Source: Sulfurivermis sp040755915
GTDB taxonomy: Bacteria; Pseudomonadota; Gammaproteobacteria; Thiohalomonadales; Thiohalomonadaceae
DNA: 64,000 nucleotides
Direction of reading: 5' to 3'
NCBI GenBank assembly: GCA_040755915.1
Contig: JBFLWM010000021.1
Coordinates: 4,680 to 68,679 of the forward strand
A program made the position numbers and the translations under genes. The notes under the pieces are model-generated. The model saw only the letters and a list, made by a program, of their open reading frames with translations, did not search any database and was not told the origin of the DNA. This document shows, in pieces, positions 42,686 through 51,393 of the stretch (the stretch's first letter is position 1; each line of letters starts with the position of its first letter).

Positions 42686-45600
42686 ATGCGTACCTCCTTT
42701 CTGCTCCGCAACAAAATAACCCTCAGTGTCCTGGTGGTGCTGGTGCTGGGGTTCGCGCTGCTGCTGTGGCGTGCACAGACGGCACAACGGGCCGATCTGC
42801 TGCAGGAAGAGCGGATTCATGTCACGGTGGCCGCCGACATGCTGGCGGCAGCACTGCGGCCGAGTGTCATGAGCGGTGATGTCGCGGCGGTGGAGCGGCT
42901 GGTGCACCGCCTGGCGGACGGGCGCTGGCTGGGCTTTGTCCGGGTCTATGGCCGCGACGGCCTGCTCGCCGAGGCAGGCCTGCCGGCGGCGGGACAGGCG
43001 CTGGTGGCCGATGCGCTCATCGCCGACGGCGACCAGGCCTGGGGGCGGGTGGAGGTGGGGCTGGCGCCGGGCCACGCCAGCCATGCGCGGTGGCTTGGCC
43101 TCGACGTGTTGGGTGGCGTGTTGCTGCTTATCGGCTTCGGCCTCGCCACCGTCTTTGGCCTGATGGGGCTGTTGTTCCGCGACCTGCGCCGTCTGAAGGA
43201 CGGGGCGCGGCGCATTGCCGGCGGCGAATATGGCCATCAGTTGCCGGTGGAGGGCAATGACGCCCTGGCGCAGGCGGTGGCCGCCTTCAATGCCATGTCG
43301 CGCAGCCTGCATCAGGCCCATCACCTCGACATGGAGCGGGAGCGCGCCCTGCGCCTGAGCGAGATGCGCCTGGCCGAGGCGCAGCGCATCGCTTCCCTCG
43401 GTCACTGGGAGTGGCATTACGCCAACGATCGTGTCCACTGGTCGGACGAGATCTATCACGTGTTCGGCCTGTCGCCCCAGGTCACCGGCGCGAGTTTCGA
43501 GGATTTCCTCAATTTCGTGCACGAGGCGGATCGTGCCGAGGTGCGTGCGGCGGTGGAACAGGCGCTGACCCGCCAGCGTCCCTTCAACATCGTGCACCGC
43601 ATCGTGCGCCGCGACGGTGAGGAGCGCTGGGTGCGCCAGCGCGGCGAGGTGTTCCGCGCCGCCGACGGTACCCCGTTGCGCATGGTGGGCACGGTGCAGG
43701 ACATCACCGAGGGGCGCCGCGTCACGGAGGCGCTGCGCAACCAGCAGTACTGGCTGGAGACGCTGCTCGATGCCATGCCCGACTTCGTCTGTTTCAAGGA
43801 CGGCGCCGGGCGCTGGCTGGTGGCCAACCGCTTCGGCTTGCGCACTTTCGGGCTGGATGGGGTCGAGTATCGCGGCCGCACCGATCAGGAACTGGCGCAG
43901 CTGAGCCCGTTCTACCGCGATGCGCTGGAGGCCTGTGCCGGCAGTGACGATGCGGTGTGGCAGGCCGGCAAGGCGCTGTGGACCGAGGAGGTGATCCCGC
44001 GCCCCGACGGCCCCAGCCTGCTGTTCGAGATCGGCAAGGTGCCGCTGTACAACGATGACGGCAGCCGCAAGGGGCTGGTCGTCGTCGGCCGTGACGCCAC
44101 CGAGCGGCGCCGTGCCGAGGCGGAGTTGCAGGACAAGAGCCGCCAGATCATCTCCCTGCTGGAGAGCACCACCGACGCCTACCTGGCGGTGGACGGCAAC
44201 TGGCGCATCACCTATTTCAACGCCGAGGCGGAGCGCCTGCTGGAAGTGCCGCGGCAGGATGCCCTGGGACAGGAGCTGTGGGACGTGGCGCCGGAGCTGG
44301 CCAGCAGTTTCTACAAGCGTTTTGCCCAGGCGCTGCGCCAGCAGAGCAACGAGCAGTTCGAGGGCTACTATCCGCCGCTGCAGAAATATTTCGAAACCCA
44401 CCTCTATCCGTCGGCGGAAGGCTTGTGGGTGTTCTTCCGTGATGTCACCGAGCGGCGCCGCAACGAGGCGGCGCTGCGCGAGAGCAGCCGGCGCAACGAG
44501 GCGGTGCTGGAAAACATCCTCGACGGCATCGTCACCATCGACGGCAACGGCCTGATCACCGGCTTCAACCATGCGGCAGAGCAGATATTCGGTTATCGTG
44601 CCGGCGAGATCATCGGCCGCAGCGTGACCCTGCTGATGCCGGAACCCTATCGCAGCCAGCACGAGGCCTTCGTGCACCGCTACCTCACCGCGCGCGACAG
44701 CAGCCAGGCACTGGGCCGCACGCGCGAAATGATGGGCGTGCGGAGCGACGGCAGCACCTTCCCGCTGGAAATCTCCCTGTCCGAGGCCACGCAGCAGGAG
44801 CAGCCGCTGTTCATCGCCGCGCTGCGCGACCTCACCGAGCGCCGCGCCACGGAAGAGAACATGCGCCTGGCCGCCAAGGTATTCGACAACAGCGTCGAGG
44901 GCATCCTGGTCACCGATGCCGGCGGCCACATCCTGCGCGTCAATCACGCCTTCACCGCCATCACCGGTTATGCCGAAGAGGAAATCCTCGGCAAGACACC
45001 GGCGGTGCTCAAATCGGGACGCCACGGCGAGGATTTCTATCAGACCATGTGGGCACGGCTGCGTGCCGAGGGCAAGTGGCAGGGCGAGATCTGGAACCGG
45101 CGCAAGAACGGCGAGGTGTATCCGGAGTGGCTGTCCATCAACCTGCTGCCCGATGCCAGCGGCCAGGCCAGCCACTACGTGGCCATCTTCAGCGACATCA
45201 CCGAAAAGAAAGAGGCGGAGCAGCGCATCTATCACCTGGCCTACTACGACCCGCTCACCGAGTTGCCCAACCGCACCATGTTCCATGGCCGCCTGTTGCA
45301 GGCCATGGCCGAGGCCAAGCGCAGCCGGCGCATGGTGGCGCTGCTGTACATCGACCTGGATCGCTTCAAGAACATCAATGACACCCTGGGCCATTTCATC
45401 GGCGATGAACTGCTCAAGGAGGCGGCGCGACGCCTGGAGGGCAGTGTGCGCGAATGCGATACCGTGGCGCGTCTCGGCGGCGACGAATTCGTCATCATGC
45501 TCACCGACCTGACCCACGAGACGGAGATCGCCCACATTGCGCAAAAGGTGCTTACGGCCATGGGCGGCCCCTTCCAGCTGCTCGGGCATGAGGTGTTCGT

Positions 45601-46567
45601 CACCACCAGCGCCGGCATCAGCGTGTATCCGCAGGATGCCCAGTCGCTGGATGACATGATCAAGTACGCCGATACCGCGATGTATCACGCCAAGGAGGCC
45701 GGGCGTAACAACTACCAGTTCTACCGCAGCGAGATGAATGCCTCTGCCTTCGAGCGGCTGGTGATGGAGAACAGCCTGCGCCGCGCCCTCGAACGCGAGG
45801 AATTCGAGCTGTATTTCCAGCCGCAGAATGCCTTGAACGACGGCCGCATCATCGGTGTCGAGGTGCTGCTGCGCTGGCGCCATCCGGACCTTGGCATGGT
45901 GATGCCGTCGCAGTTCATCCCGGTGCTGGAGGAGACCGGCATGATCGTGCAGGTGGGCGAGTGGGTGCTGCGTGCGGCCTGCCAGCAGATCACGCGCTGG
46001 CAGCAGGCGGGGTTTGCGCCCCTGCGTGTGGCGGTGAACCTGTCGCCGCGCCAGTTCTGCCAGAGCAGTCTGCTGCAGACCGTGCGTGCCGCGGTGGCGG
46101 AAAGCGGTGCCGATCCGGCCTGGCTGGAACTGGAGATCACCGAGAGCAGCCTGATGGGCAACGCCGAGGCCGGCGCCGCCATGCTGCGCCAGCTGAAGGC
46201 GCTGGGCATTTCACTGTCGGTGGACGATTTCGGCACCGGCTATTCCTCGCTCAGCTACCTCAAGCGCTTCCCCATCGATACGCTGAAGATCGATCAGTCC
46301 TTCGTGCGCGACGTGACTACCGACACCGACGATGCCGCCATTGCCGGCACCATCATCGCCATGGGGCACAGTCTCAACCTGCACGTGCTCGCCGAGGGCG
46401 TCGAGACCATGGAGCAGCTGCAGTTCCTGCGTGCCCACGGCTGCGATCAGGTGCAGGGTTTCCTGTTCAGCAAGCCGCTGCCCGCTGTCGAGGTGGAACT
46501 GCTCCTGCGCGAGGGGCGGCGGCTGGCGGTGGGTGGGCCACCGCCCTCCCTCGAACACAACGGCTAG
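42686..46567 (+). CDS. Membrane-anchored multi-PAS GGDEF-EAL protein
   Basis: A 1293-residue protein that should make and/or break cyclic di-GMP. In order: a membrane helix (about 10-28), a periplasmic sensor (about 30-145), a second helix, and HAMP (about 165-220). About five PAS/PAC domains follow (225-345, 350-475, 485-595, 610-735, 740-855), each closing with a DxTERR- or DITE-type motif. The GGDEF domain carries intact catalytic RLGGDEF (about 935), and the EAL domain reads GVEVLLRW (E-V-L in place of E-A-L), with ITESSL and VDDFGTGYSSL kept. Its stop is 53 bases before a NifA site, but it lies outside the nif promoter. Confidence 0.94.
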   Translation: MRTSFLLRNKITLSVLVVLVLGFALLLWRAQTAQRADLLQEERIHVTVAADMLAAALRPSVMSGDVAAVERLVHRLADGRWLGFVRVYGRDGLLAEAGLPAAGQALVADALIADGDQAWGRVEVGLAPGHASHARWLGLDVLGGVLLLIGFGLATVFGLMGLLFRDLRRLKDGARRIAGGEYGHQLPVEGNDALAQAVAAFNAMSRSLHQAHHLDMERERALRLSEMRLAEAQRIASLGHWEWHYANDRVHWSDEIYHVFGLSPQVTGASFEDFLNFVHEADRAEVRAAVEQALTRQRPFNIVHRIVRRDGEERWVRQRGEVFRAADGTPLRMVGTVQDITEGRRVTEALRNQQYWLETLLDAMPDFVCFKDGAGRWLVANRFGLRTFGLDGVEYRGRTDQELAQLSPFYRDALEACAGSDDAVWQAGKALWTEEVIPRPDGPSLLFEIGKVPLYNDDGSRKGLVVVGRDATERRRAEAELQDKSRQIISLLESTTDAYLAVDGNWRITYFNAEAERLLEVPRQDALGQELWDVAPELASSFYKRFAQALRQQSNEQFEGYYPPLQKYFETHLYPSAEGLWVFFRDVTERRRNEAALRESSRRNEAVLENILDGIVTIDGNGLITGFNHAAEQIFGYRAGEIIGRSVTLLMPEPYRSQHEAFVHRYLTARDSSQALGRTREMMGVRSDGSTFPLEISLSEATQQEQPLFIAALRDLTERRATEENMRLAAKVFDNSVEGILVTDAGGHILRVNHAFTAITGYAEEEILGKTPAVLKSGRHGEDFYQTMWARLRAEGKWQGEIWNRRKNGEVYPEWLSINLLPDASGQASHYVAIFSDITEKKEAEQRIYHLAYYDPLTELPNRTMFHGRLLQAMAEAKRSRRMVALLYIDLDRFKNINDTLGHFIGDELLKEAARRLEGSVRECDTVARLGGDEFVIMLTDLTHETEIAHIAQKVLTAMGGPFQLLGHEVFVTTSAGISVYPQDAQSLDDMIKYADTAMYHAKEAGRNNYQFYRSEMNASAFERLVMENSLRRALEREEFELYFQPQNALNDGRIIGVEVLLRWRHPDLGMVMPSQFIPVLEETGMIVQVGEWVLRAACQQITRWQQAGFAPLRVAVNLSPRQFCQSSLLQTVRAAVAESGADPAWLELEITESSLMGNAEAGAAMLRQLKALGISLSVDDFGTGYSSLSYLKRFPIDTLKIDQSFVRDVTTDTDDAAIAGTIIAMGHSLNLHVLAEGVETMEQLQFLRAHGCDQVQGFLFSKPLPAVEVELLLREGRRLAVGGPPPSLEHNG

Positions 46568-46620
46568 GTGGTTTCCCCGCTCCACCGCCTTGTCGGACGC
46601 CCGCCACGCGGCCGTCCGAA

Positions 46621-46636
46621 TGTCGCCTTTCCTACA
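46621..46636 (+). promoter_or_regulatory. NifA upstream activator site for nifE
   Basis: TGT-N10-ACA matches the NifA binding consensus exactly (TGTCGCCTTTCCTACA). It lies about 45 bases upstream of the sigma-54 promoter at 46681, at roughly -85 to -70 from the expected start site. A hairpin (stem TCGGACG/CGTCCGA, 46593-46619) just before it may end the upstream GGDEF/EAL transcript. Confidence 0.75.
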
Positions 46637-46680
46637 CACCACTTTCCCGCCAAGTGACGTAAATACAATCACATAGCATC

Positions 46681-46696
46681 TGGCACGGCGGTTGCT
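46681..46696 (+). promoter_or_regulatory. Sigma-54 (-24/-12) promoter of the nifE operon
   Basis: TGGCACGGCGGTTGCT is a full match to TGGCACG-N4-TTGCT, with GG at 46682-46683 and GC at 46694-46695 spaced as required. The expected transcription start is near 46707, 27 bases before the chosen nifE ATG. This rules out in-frame nifE start codons that overlap the promoter. Confidence 0.93.
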
Positions 46697-46733
46697 GAAG
46701 AACCTGCAAGCCTTCAGCCCCCGAGGTGCCGCC

Positions 46734-48116
46734 ATGCAACCGAAAGACATCGCCGCCCTGCTCGACGAGCCGGCCTGCGCCCACAACAGCAAGGAGAAGT
46801 CCGGCTGCGCCCGTCCCAAGCCGGGCGCCACGGCCGGCGGCTGCGCCTTCGACGGCGCGCAGATCGCCCTGCTGCCCATCGCCGATGTGGCGCACATCGT
46901 CCACGGCCCCATCGCCTGTGCCGGGTCATCGTGGGACAACCGCGGCACCCGCTCCACCGGACCGACGCTGTACCGCATCGGCATGACCACCGACCTGACC
47001 GAACAGGATGTGATCATGGGGCGCTCGGAGAAGCGCCTGTTCCACTCCATCAGGCAGGCCATCGACAGCTACGCCCCGGCGGCGGTGTTCGTCTACAACA
47101 CCTGTGTGCCGGCGCTCATCGGCGACGACGTCGACGCGGTGTGCAAGGCGGCCACGGAGCAGTGGGGCGTGCCGGTGGTGCCGGTGGACGGCGCCGGTTT
47201 CTACGGCACCAAGAATCTCGGCAACCGCATCGCCGGCGAGGCGATGGTCAAGCACGTCGTCGGCAGCCGCGAGCCCGATCCGCTGCCGCCGGAGAGCGTG
47301 CGTCCCGGCATCCGGGTGCACGACATCAACCTGATCGGCGAATACAACATCGCCGGCGAGCTGTGGCACGTGCTGCCGCTGTTCGACGAGCTCGGCCTGC
47401 GCGTGCTGTGTACCCTGTCCGGCGATGCGCGTTTCCGCGAGGTGCAGACCATGCACCGCGCGGAGGTGAACATGATGGTCTGTTCCAAGGCGATGGTGAA
47501 TGTGGCGCGCAAGCTGGAGAAACAGTACGGCACGCCATGGTTCGAGGGCAGCTTCTACGGCGTGCGCGACGTCAGCCAGGCGTTGCGCGATTTCGCCCGC
47601 CTGATCGGCGACCCGGATCTGAGCGAGCGCACGGAACGTCTCATTGCGCGCGAGGAGGCGCGGGCCGATGCCCTGCTGCAGCCCTGGCGCGAACGTCTGC
47701 AGGGGCGGCGCGCCCTGCTCTATACCGGCGGCGTGAAATCGTGGTCGGTGATCTCCGCCCTGCAGGACCTCGGCCTCAAGGTGGTTGCCACCGGTACCAA
47801 CAAGTCCACCGAGGAAGACAAGGCGCGCATCCGCGAACTGATGGGGCCGGAGGTGAAGATGCTGGATGAGGGCAGTCCGCGCGCACTGCTCGACACCGTG
47901 CGCACCTACCAGGCCGACGTCCTCATCGCCGGCGGCCGCAACATGTACACGGCACTGAAGGCGCGCATCCCCTTCCTCGACATCAATCAGGAACGCGAAT
48001 TCGGCTACGCCGGTTATGCCGGCATGGCGGAACTGGCGCGCCAGCTGGCGCTCACCATCGAGAGTCCGGTGTGGCCGGCCGTGCGCAAGAGCGCGCCGTG
48101 GGAGGTGGTGTCATGA
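46734..48116 (+). CDS. nifE: Nitrogenase FeMo-cofactor scaffold subunit NifE
   Basis: With NifN forms the heterotetramer on which NifB-co is matured to FeMo-co before delivery to NifDK. The 460-residue protein has the cluster-ligand cysteines of the NifD-like fold in HGPIACAGSSWDNRG and VYNTCVPALIGDD, and C-terminal ALLYTGGVKSWS and INQEREFGYAGYAGM. Start ATG 46734 is chosen because an upstream in-frame TTG lies inside the sigma-54 promoter, and GAGG sits at the right distance before this ATG. Overlaps nifN by 4 bases. Confidence 0.95.
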   Translation: MQPKDIAALLDEPACAHNSKEKSGCARPKPGATAGGCAFDGAQIALLPIADVAHIVHGPIACAGSSWDNRGTRSTGPTLYRIGMTTDLTEQDVIMGRSEKRLFHSIRQAIDSYAPAAVFVYNTCVPALIGDDVDAVCKAATEQWGVPVVPVDGAGFYGTKNLGNRIAGEAMVKHVVGSREPDPLPPESVRPGIRVHDINLIGEYNIAGELWHVLPLFDELGLRVLCTLSGDARFREVQTMHRAEVNMMVCSKAMVNVARKLEKQYGTPWFEGSFYGVRDVSQALRDFARLIGDPDLSERTERLIAREEARADALLQPWRERLQGRRALLYTGGVKSWSVISALQDLGLKVVATGTNKSTEEDKARIRELMGPEVKMLDEGSPRALLDTVRTYQADVLIAGGRNMYTALKARIPFLDINQEREFGYAGYAGMAELARQLALTIESPVWPAVRKSAPWEVVS

Positions 48117-49465
48117 GCGTCACCATCCTGAAACGCAACAAGGCGCTGACGGTCAATCCGTTGAAGGTGAGCCAGCCGGTCGGCGCGACGCTGGCCTTCC
48201 TCGGCATCAACAAGGCGATGCCGCTGATGCATGGCTCGCAGGGCTGCACCGCCTTTGCCAAGGTGATGTTCGTGCGCCACTTCCGCGAGCCGATCCCCCT
48301 GCAGACCACGGCCATGGATCAGATCAGCACGGTGATGGGAGCCGACGACAGCATCGTCGAGGCGCTCACCACCATCTTCAGCAAGAACAAGCCGCGCCTC
48401 ATCGGCCTGATGACCACCGGCCTGTCGGAGACCCAGGGGGCGGACATACGCCGTGCCGTGAAGATGTTCCGCGACACCCAGCCGGAATTCGCCGCTTGCC
48501 ATGTGGTGCCGGTGGATACGCCGGACTACGTCGGCGGATTTGAAAGCGGTTTTTCTTTGGCGGTGAAGGCCGTGATTGAAACTGTGGTGCCGCAGACGCA
48601 GCGCGCCGGCATGCGTCAGCGCCAGGTCAACGTGCTGGCCGGCGCCCACCTGACGCCGGGCGACGTCGAGGCGCTGAAGGAACTGATCGAGGCCTTCGAG
48701 CTGCGTCCGGTGATACTGCCGGACATCGCCGATTCGCTCGACGGCCACCTCACGCCGAACGATTTCACCCCGCACACCGTCGGCGGCACGCCGCTGTCCG
48801 ATATCGAACTGATGGGGGAGTCGGCGGCCACGCTGGTGTTCGGCGCGGCGCTGAATGCTGCCGCCGATGTGCTGGCCGAGCGTACCGGCGTGCCGGACTA
48901 CCGCTTCGATCATCTGCTCGGCCTCGATGCGGTGGACAGTTTTGTGCACACCCTCAGCCGCATCGCGCAGCGGCCGGTGCCGGAGCGCGTCAATCGCCAG
49001 CGCGCGCAGTTGCAGGATGCGCTGGTGGATGCGCATTTCATGCTCGGCATGCGCCGGGTCGCCATTGCGGCGGAGCCCGATCAGCTGTTGGCACTCAGCG
49101 AGCTGGCGCAGGGCGTCGGGATGGAGGTCGTTGCCGCTGTCGCACCGAGCCGCGGCCCGGCGCTGGAGCGGCTGGCACTGGCCGAGGTGAAGATCGGCGA
49201 TCTGGAGGATCTCGAGCAGATGGCCCGCGCCGGCCACGCCGAACTTCTGCTGGGCAACTCCCATTGCGGCCAGGCGGCCGCGCGGTTGCATATCCCGCTG
49301 CTGCGCATCGGTTTCCCGCTCTACGACCTGGTGGGCGGCTATCAGCGCACCGCCATCGGTTATCGCGGCACGCGCGCGCTGCTGTTCGACCTGGCCAATC
49401 TGATGCTGGAGCACGGCCATCACGAGATCGAACCGTATCGGTCCGTCTACAAGGTGGGGGACTAG
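48113..49465 (+). CDS. nifN: Nitrogenase FeMo-cofactor scaffold subunit NifN
   Basis: Partner of NifE. The 450-residue product has the NifK-like core: NPLKVSQPVGATLAFLGI, the cluster cysteine in HGSQGCTAFAKVMF, TTAMDQISTVMGADDS and TTGLSETQGADI. The C-terminal region HIPLLRIGFPLYDLVGGYQRT is typical. Starts within the nifE stop (ATGA), so translation is coupled; nifX follows after 2 bases. Confidence 0.95.
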   Translation: MSVTILKRNKALTVNPLKVSQPVGATLAFLGINKAMPLMHGSQGCTAFAKVMFVRHFREPIPLQTTAMDQISTVMGADDSIVEALTTIFSKNKPRLIGLMTTGLSETQGADIRRAVKMFRDTQPEFAACHVVPVDTPDYVGGFESGFSLAVKAVIETVVPQTQRAGMRQRQVNVLAGAHLTPGDVEALKELIEAFELRPVILPDIADSLDGHLTPNDFTPHTVGGTPLSDIELMGESAATLVFGAALNAAADVLAERTGVPDYRFDHLLGLDAVDSFVHTLSRIAQRPVPERVNRQRAQLQDALVDAHFMLGMRRVAIAAEPDQLLALSELAQGVGMEVVAAVAPSRGPALERLALAEVKIGDLEDLEQMARAGHAELLLGNSHCGQAAARLHIPLLRIGFPLYDLVGGYQRTAIGYRGTRALLFDLANLMLEHGHHEIEPYRSVYKVGD

Positions 49466-49467
49466 CC

Positions 49468-49944
49468 ATGGCGATGCAGAGGAAATTGCGGGTGCTGGAG
49501 AGCGAGGGCGACGCCGGGCAGCGCGCGTTGCAGGTGGCCTTCGCCACCTCGGACCTGAAACACGTCGATCAGCATTTCGGCTCCGCCGAGCGCTTCGCCA
49601 TCTACCGCGTCGAGGCGGGGCGCGTGACCCTGTCGCAGGTGGCGGAGTTCGGCAGCCAGCAGCAGGACGGCAACGAGAACAAGCTGCTGGAAAAGTTCGT
49701 ATTGCTGGACGGCTGCGCCGCGGTGTACAGCCAGGCCATCGGCCCGTCCGCCGTGCGCCAGCTGCTGGGGCTGGGCATCCAGCCGATGCGCGTGGCGGAG
49801 GGCAGCTCGATCAGCGCGCTGTTGTCCGTGCTGCAGCAGGAGATTGCCTCGGCGGCGCCGGGCTGGGTGAGCCGCGCCCTGGAACGGCAGAGGCGTGATC
49901 GCCGTCGCTTCGATGCGATGGCCGCGGAGGGATGGGAGGACTGA
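49468..49944 (+). CDS. nifX: FeMo-cofactor carrier NifX
   Basis: A 158-residue dinitrogenase iron-molybdenum-cofactor-binding-fold protein that holds NifB-co or FeMo-co precursors between NifB and NifEN. Core features are the basic N-terminus, FATSDLKHVDQHFGSAERFAIY, a central LLDGCAAVYSQAIGPSAVRQLL and GIQPMRVAEG. Two start codons lie close (49468 and 49474); the first gives the quoted length. A large hairpin separates it from the next gene. Confidence 0.93.
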   Translation: MAMQRKLRVLESEGDAGQRALQVAFATSDLKHVDQHFGSAERFAIYRVEAGRVTLSQVAEFGSQQQDGNENKLLEKFVLLDGCAAVYSQAIGPSAVRQLLGLGIQPMRVAEGSSISALLSVLQQEIASAAPGWVSRALERQRRDRRRFDAMAAEGWED

Positions 49945-49953
49945 GTATCGTCC

Positions 49954-50020
49954 GGGATGCGGGATACGGGACTAACGTGGTAATTCGGGGGCGAGTTACG
50001 TCGCCCGTATTCCGCATCCC
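49954..50020. repeat. Large hairpin between nifX and the DUF269 gene
   Basis: 17-base arms: GGGATGCGGGATACGGG at 49954-49970 and its reverse complement with one mismatch (a G-U pair in RNA) at 50004-50020. The loop is 33 bases and contains ttacgtcgccc. It lies in a 104-base gap, the longest within the otherwise tight nifE operon. It could be a dispersed repeat, an RNase-stabilising processing site or an attenuator; no U-run follows, so full termination is unlikely. Confidence 0.75.
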
Positions 50021-50048
50021 CGACGGTATTCGACAGAGGAGTACGGCA

Positions 50049-50513
50049 ATGACCGATGCAGTGGTGGAAAACGCCCCGATCATGGATACGGATTTCATCC
50101 GGGAAATGGTCAAGCAGATGCGCGCCCTGGACAGCTATGGCGTGTGGGAGGGCAAGAGTGCCGCGGAGATACTGGAGCCGCTGGTGCTGACGCCGGAACG
50201 CAAGAAGGAGATCCCGGTGGTCGGCGATCCCGATGAGGAGACCATGGCGCGCGTCAAGGCGTTCTATAACGCCATCTCCACGCTGATCGAAAAGGAGTGT
50301 GGCCTGATGGCGGTGCCGATGATGGTGCTGAGTCATGAAGGCTTCGGCCGTGTGGTGATCACCGTCGGCAAGCTGGTGGTGCTGGACAAGAGCCTGCGCG
50401 ACGTGCATCGCTTCGGCTTCGCCAGCCTGTCCAAGATGAAGGATGAGGCCGACAAGCTGCTGTCAGTGGCGCTTGAGCTGATTGGTTCCTACTCGAAAGT
50501 GGCCGGATTGTAA
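50049..50513 (+). CDS. NifX-associated nitrogen fixation protein (DUF269)
   Basis: A 154-residue conserved nif-cluster protein of unknown biochemical role, nearly always directly after nifX. Recognisable blocks are DTDFIREMVKQMRALDSYGVWE, FYNAISTLIEKECGLMAVPMM and HEGFGRVVITVGKLVVLDKSLRDVHRFGF. Start ATG 50049 follows GAGGAG at proper distance; codons further upstream would read through the hairpin. Confidence 0.93.
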   Translation: MTDAVVENAPIMDTDFIREMVKQMRALDSYGVWEGKSAAEILEPLVLTPERKKEIPVVGDPDEETMARVKAFYNAISTLIEKECGLMAVPMMVLSHEGFGRVVITVGKLVVLDKSLRDVHRFGFASLSKMKDEADKLLSVALELIGSYSKVAGL

Positions 50514-50523
50514 GGGGCATTTT

Positions 50524-50736
50524 ATGAGCGAAGACGAATTGAAAGAATTGGAGAAAGAGGTGCGAAAGCGCAAGCGCATCGCGTCGGAATGGGCTTCGCA
50601 GTTGCACGACCTGGTCGAAGACAAACTGCCGGCCGCCTACGACGAACTGCCCGCTATCGCGCAGTCCACCTACGACGCCTGCAAGTCGTGGGCCGAGGCC
50701 AACCAGGCCTGGCAAGCGGCACAAGCCGGACAATGA
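50524..50736 (+). CDS. CCE_0567-family small helical protein
   Basis: A 70-residue product (MSEDELKELEKEVRKRKRIASEWASQLHDLVEDKLPAAY...) matching the small helical CCE_0567/DUF683 family found between the nifX-associated gene and ferredoxin genes. Family members form helical bundles and have been reported to bind metal. Start 10 bases after the DUF269 stop. Confidence 0.88.
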   Translation: MSEDELKELEKEVRKRKRIASEWASQLHDLVEDKLPAAYDELPAIAQSTYDACKSWAEANQAWQAAQAGQ

Positions 50737-50753
50737 CAACGGAGTATATGTAA

Positions 50754-51053
50754 ATGAGCGAAATGATTACCGGCCTGACCCGTGGCGGTGCCGCCTGGAC
50801 ACCTGAATTCATCGTGGCCATCAACCAGAAGGAGTGCATCGGTTGCGGCCGTTGCTACAAGGTGTGCCCGCGCAATGTGTTTGAACTGGTCGAGCGTGAA
50901 GGCGACGACGAGGATGAGGATGACGATTTCTCCGACGACGTCGCCATGGTGATGACCATCGTGGATGCGCTGGACTGCATCGGCTGCGGCTCCTGTGCCC
51001 GCGTCTGCTCCAAGAAGTGTCACAGCCATGCCGCTGCTGCGTTGAGCGCGTGA
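50754..51053 (+). CDS. fdxB: nif-specific ferredoxin III (FdxB)
   Basis: A 99-residue 2x[4Fe-4S]-type ferredoxin with CIGCGRCYKVCPR (about residues 28-40) and CIGCGSCARVCSKKC (about 77-91), separated by a strongly acidic stretch (GDDEDEDDDFSDD) typical of FdxB. A probable electron donor in FeMo-co synthesis or to nitrogenase. Ribosome site CGGAG lies 11 bases upstream. Confidence 0.93.
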   Translation: MSEMITGLTRGGAAWTPEFIVAINQKECIGCGRCYKVCPRNVFELVEREGDDEDEDDDFSDDVAMVMTIVDALDCIGCGSCARVCSKKCHSHAAAALSA

Positions 51054-51065
51054 GTCGGGGGACGT

Positions 51066-51392
51066 ATGCCGAAACCGCAGAAACATGTGTTCGTCTGCAC
51101 GCAGGCGCGGCCGGAAGGCCACCCGCGCGGCTCCTGCCAGCAGAGGGGGTGCGCCGCCATCGCCGAGGAATTCTGGTTCCAGTTGCAGGGCCGCAACCTG
51201 CTCGGCCCGGTGCAGCTCACCACCACCGCCTGCATCGGCCCGTGCGGGGTGGGTCCGAACGTGCTGGTCTATCCGGAAGGCGTGATGTACAGCGGCCTGA
51301 AGAAGGAGGATGTCGGCACCATCGTCGAGCAGCATCTCGTCGGCGGCGCGCCGGTGGCGACACTGCTGGCCCCGCCGGACCTGTGGGGTTGA
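51066..51392 (+). CDS. Thioredoxin-like [2Fe-2S] ferredoxin
   Basis: A 108-residue protein with the four-cysteine pattern of thioredoxin-fold [2Fe-2S] ferredoxins: VFVCTQ, GSCQQRGC, TACIGPCGVGPNVLVYPEG. Homologues occur in nif clusters of Azotobacter and relatives. Probable redox partner in cluster assembly or electron transfer to nitrogenase. 12 bases after fdxB. Confidence 0.9.
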   Translation: MPKPQKHVFVCTQARPEGHPRGSCQQRGCAAIAEEFWFQLQGRNLLGPVQLTTTACIGPCGVGPNVLVYPEGVMYSGLKKEDVGTIVEQHLVGGAPVATLLAPPDLWG

Positions 51393-51393
51393 C

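Noticed and set aside
42530..45883. Open frame of about 1100 codons on the minus strand opposite the GGDEF-EAL gene
   Set aside because: The plus strand encodes intact PAS, GGDEF and EAL signatures; the opposite product is compositionally biased without recognisable domains.
46692..46733. Earlier TTG start for nifE
   Set aside because: The codon lies within the sigma-54 -12 element, upstream of the expected transcription start.
49932..50048. Earlier start for the DUF269 gene
   Set aside because: It would translate through the hairpin repeat and overlap nifX; ATG 50049 has GAGGAG and matches family length.
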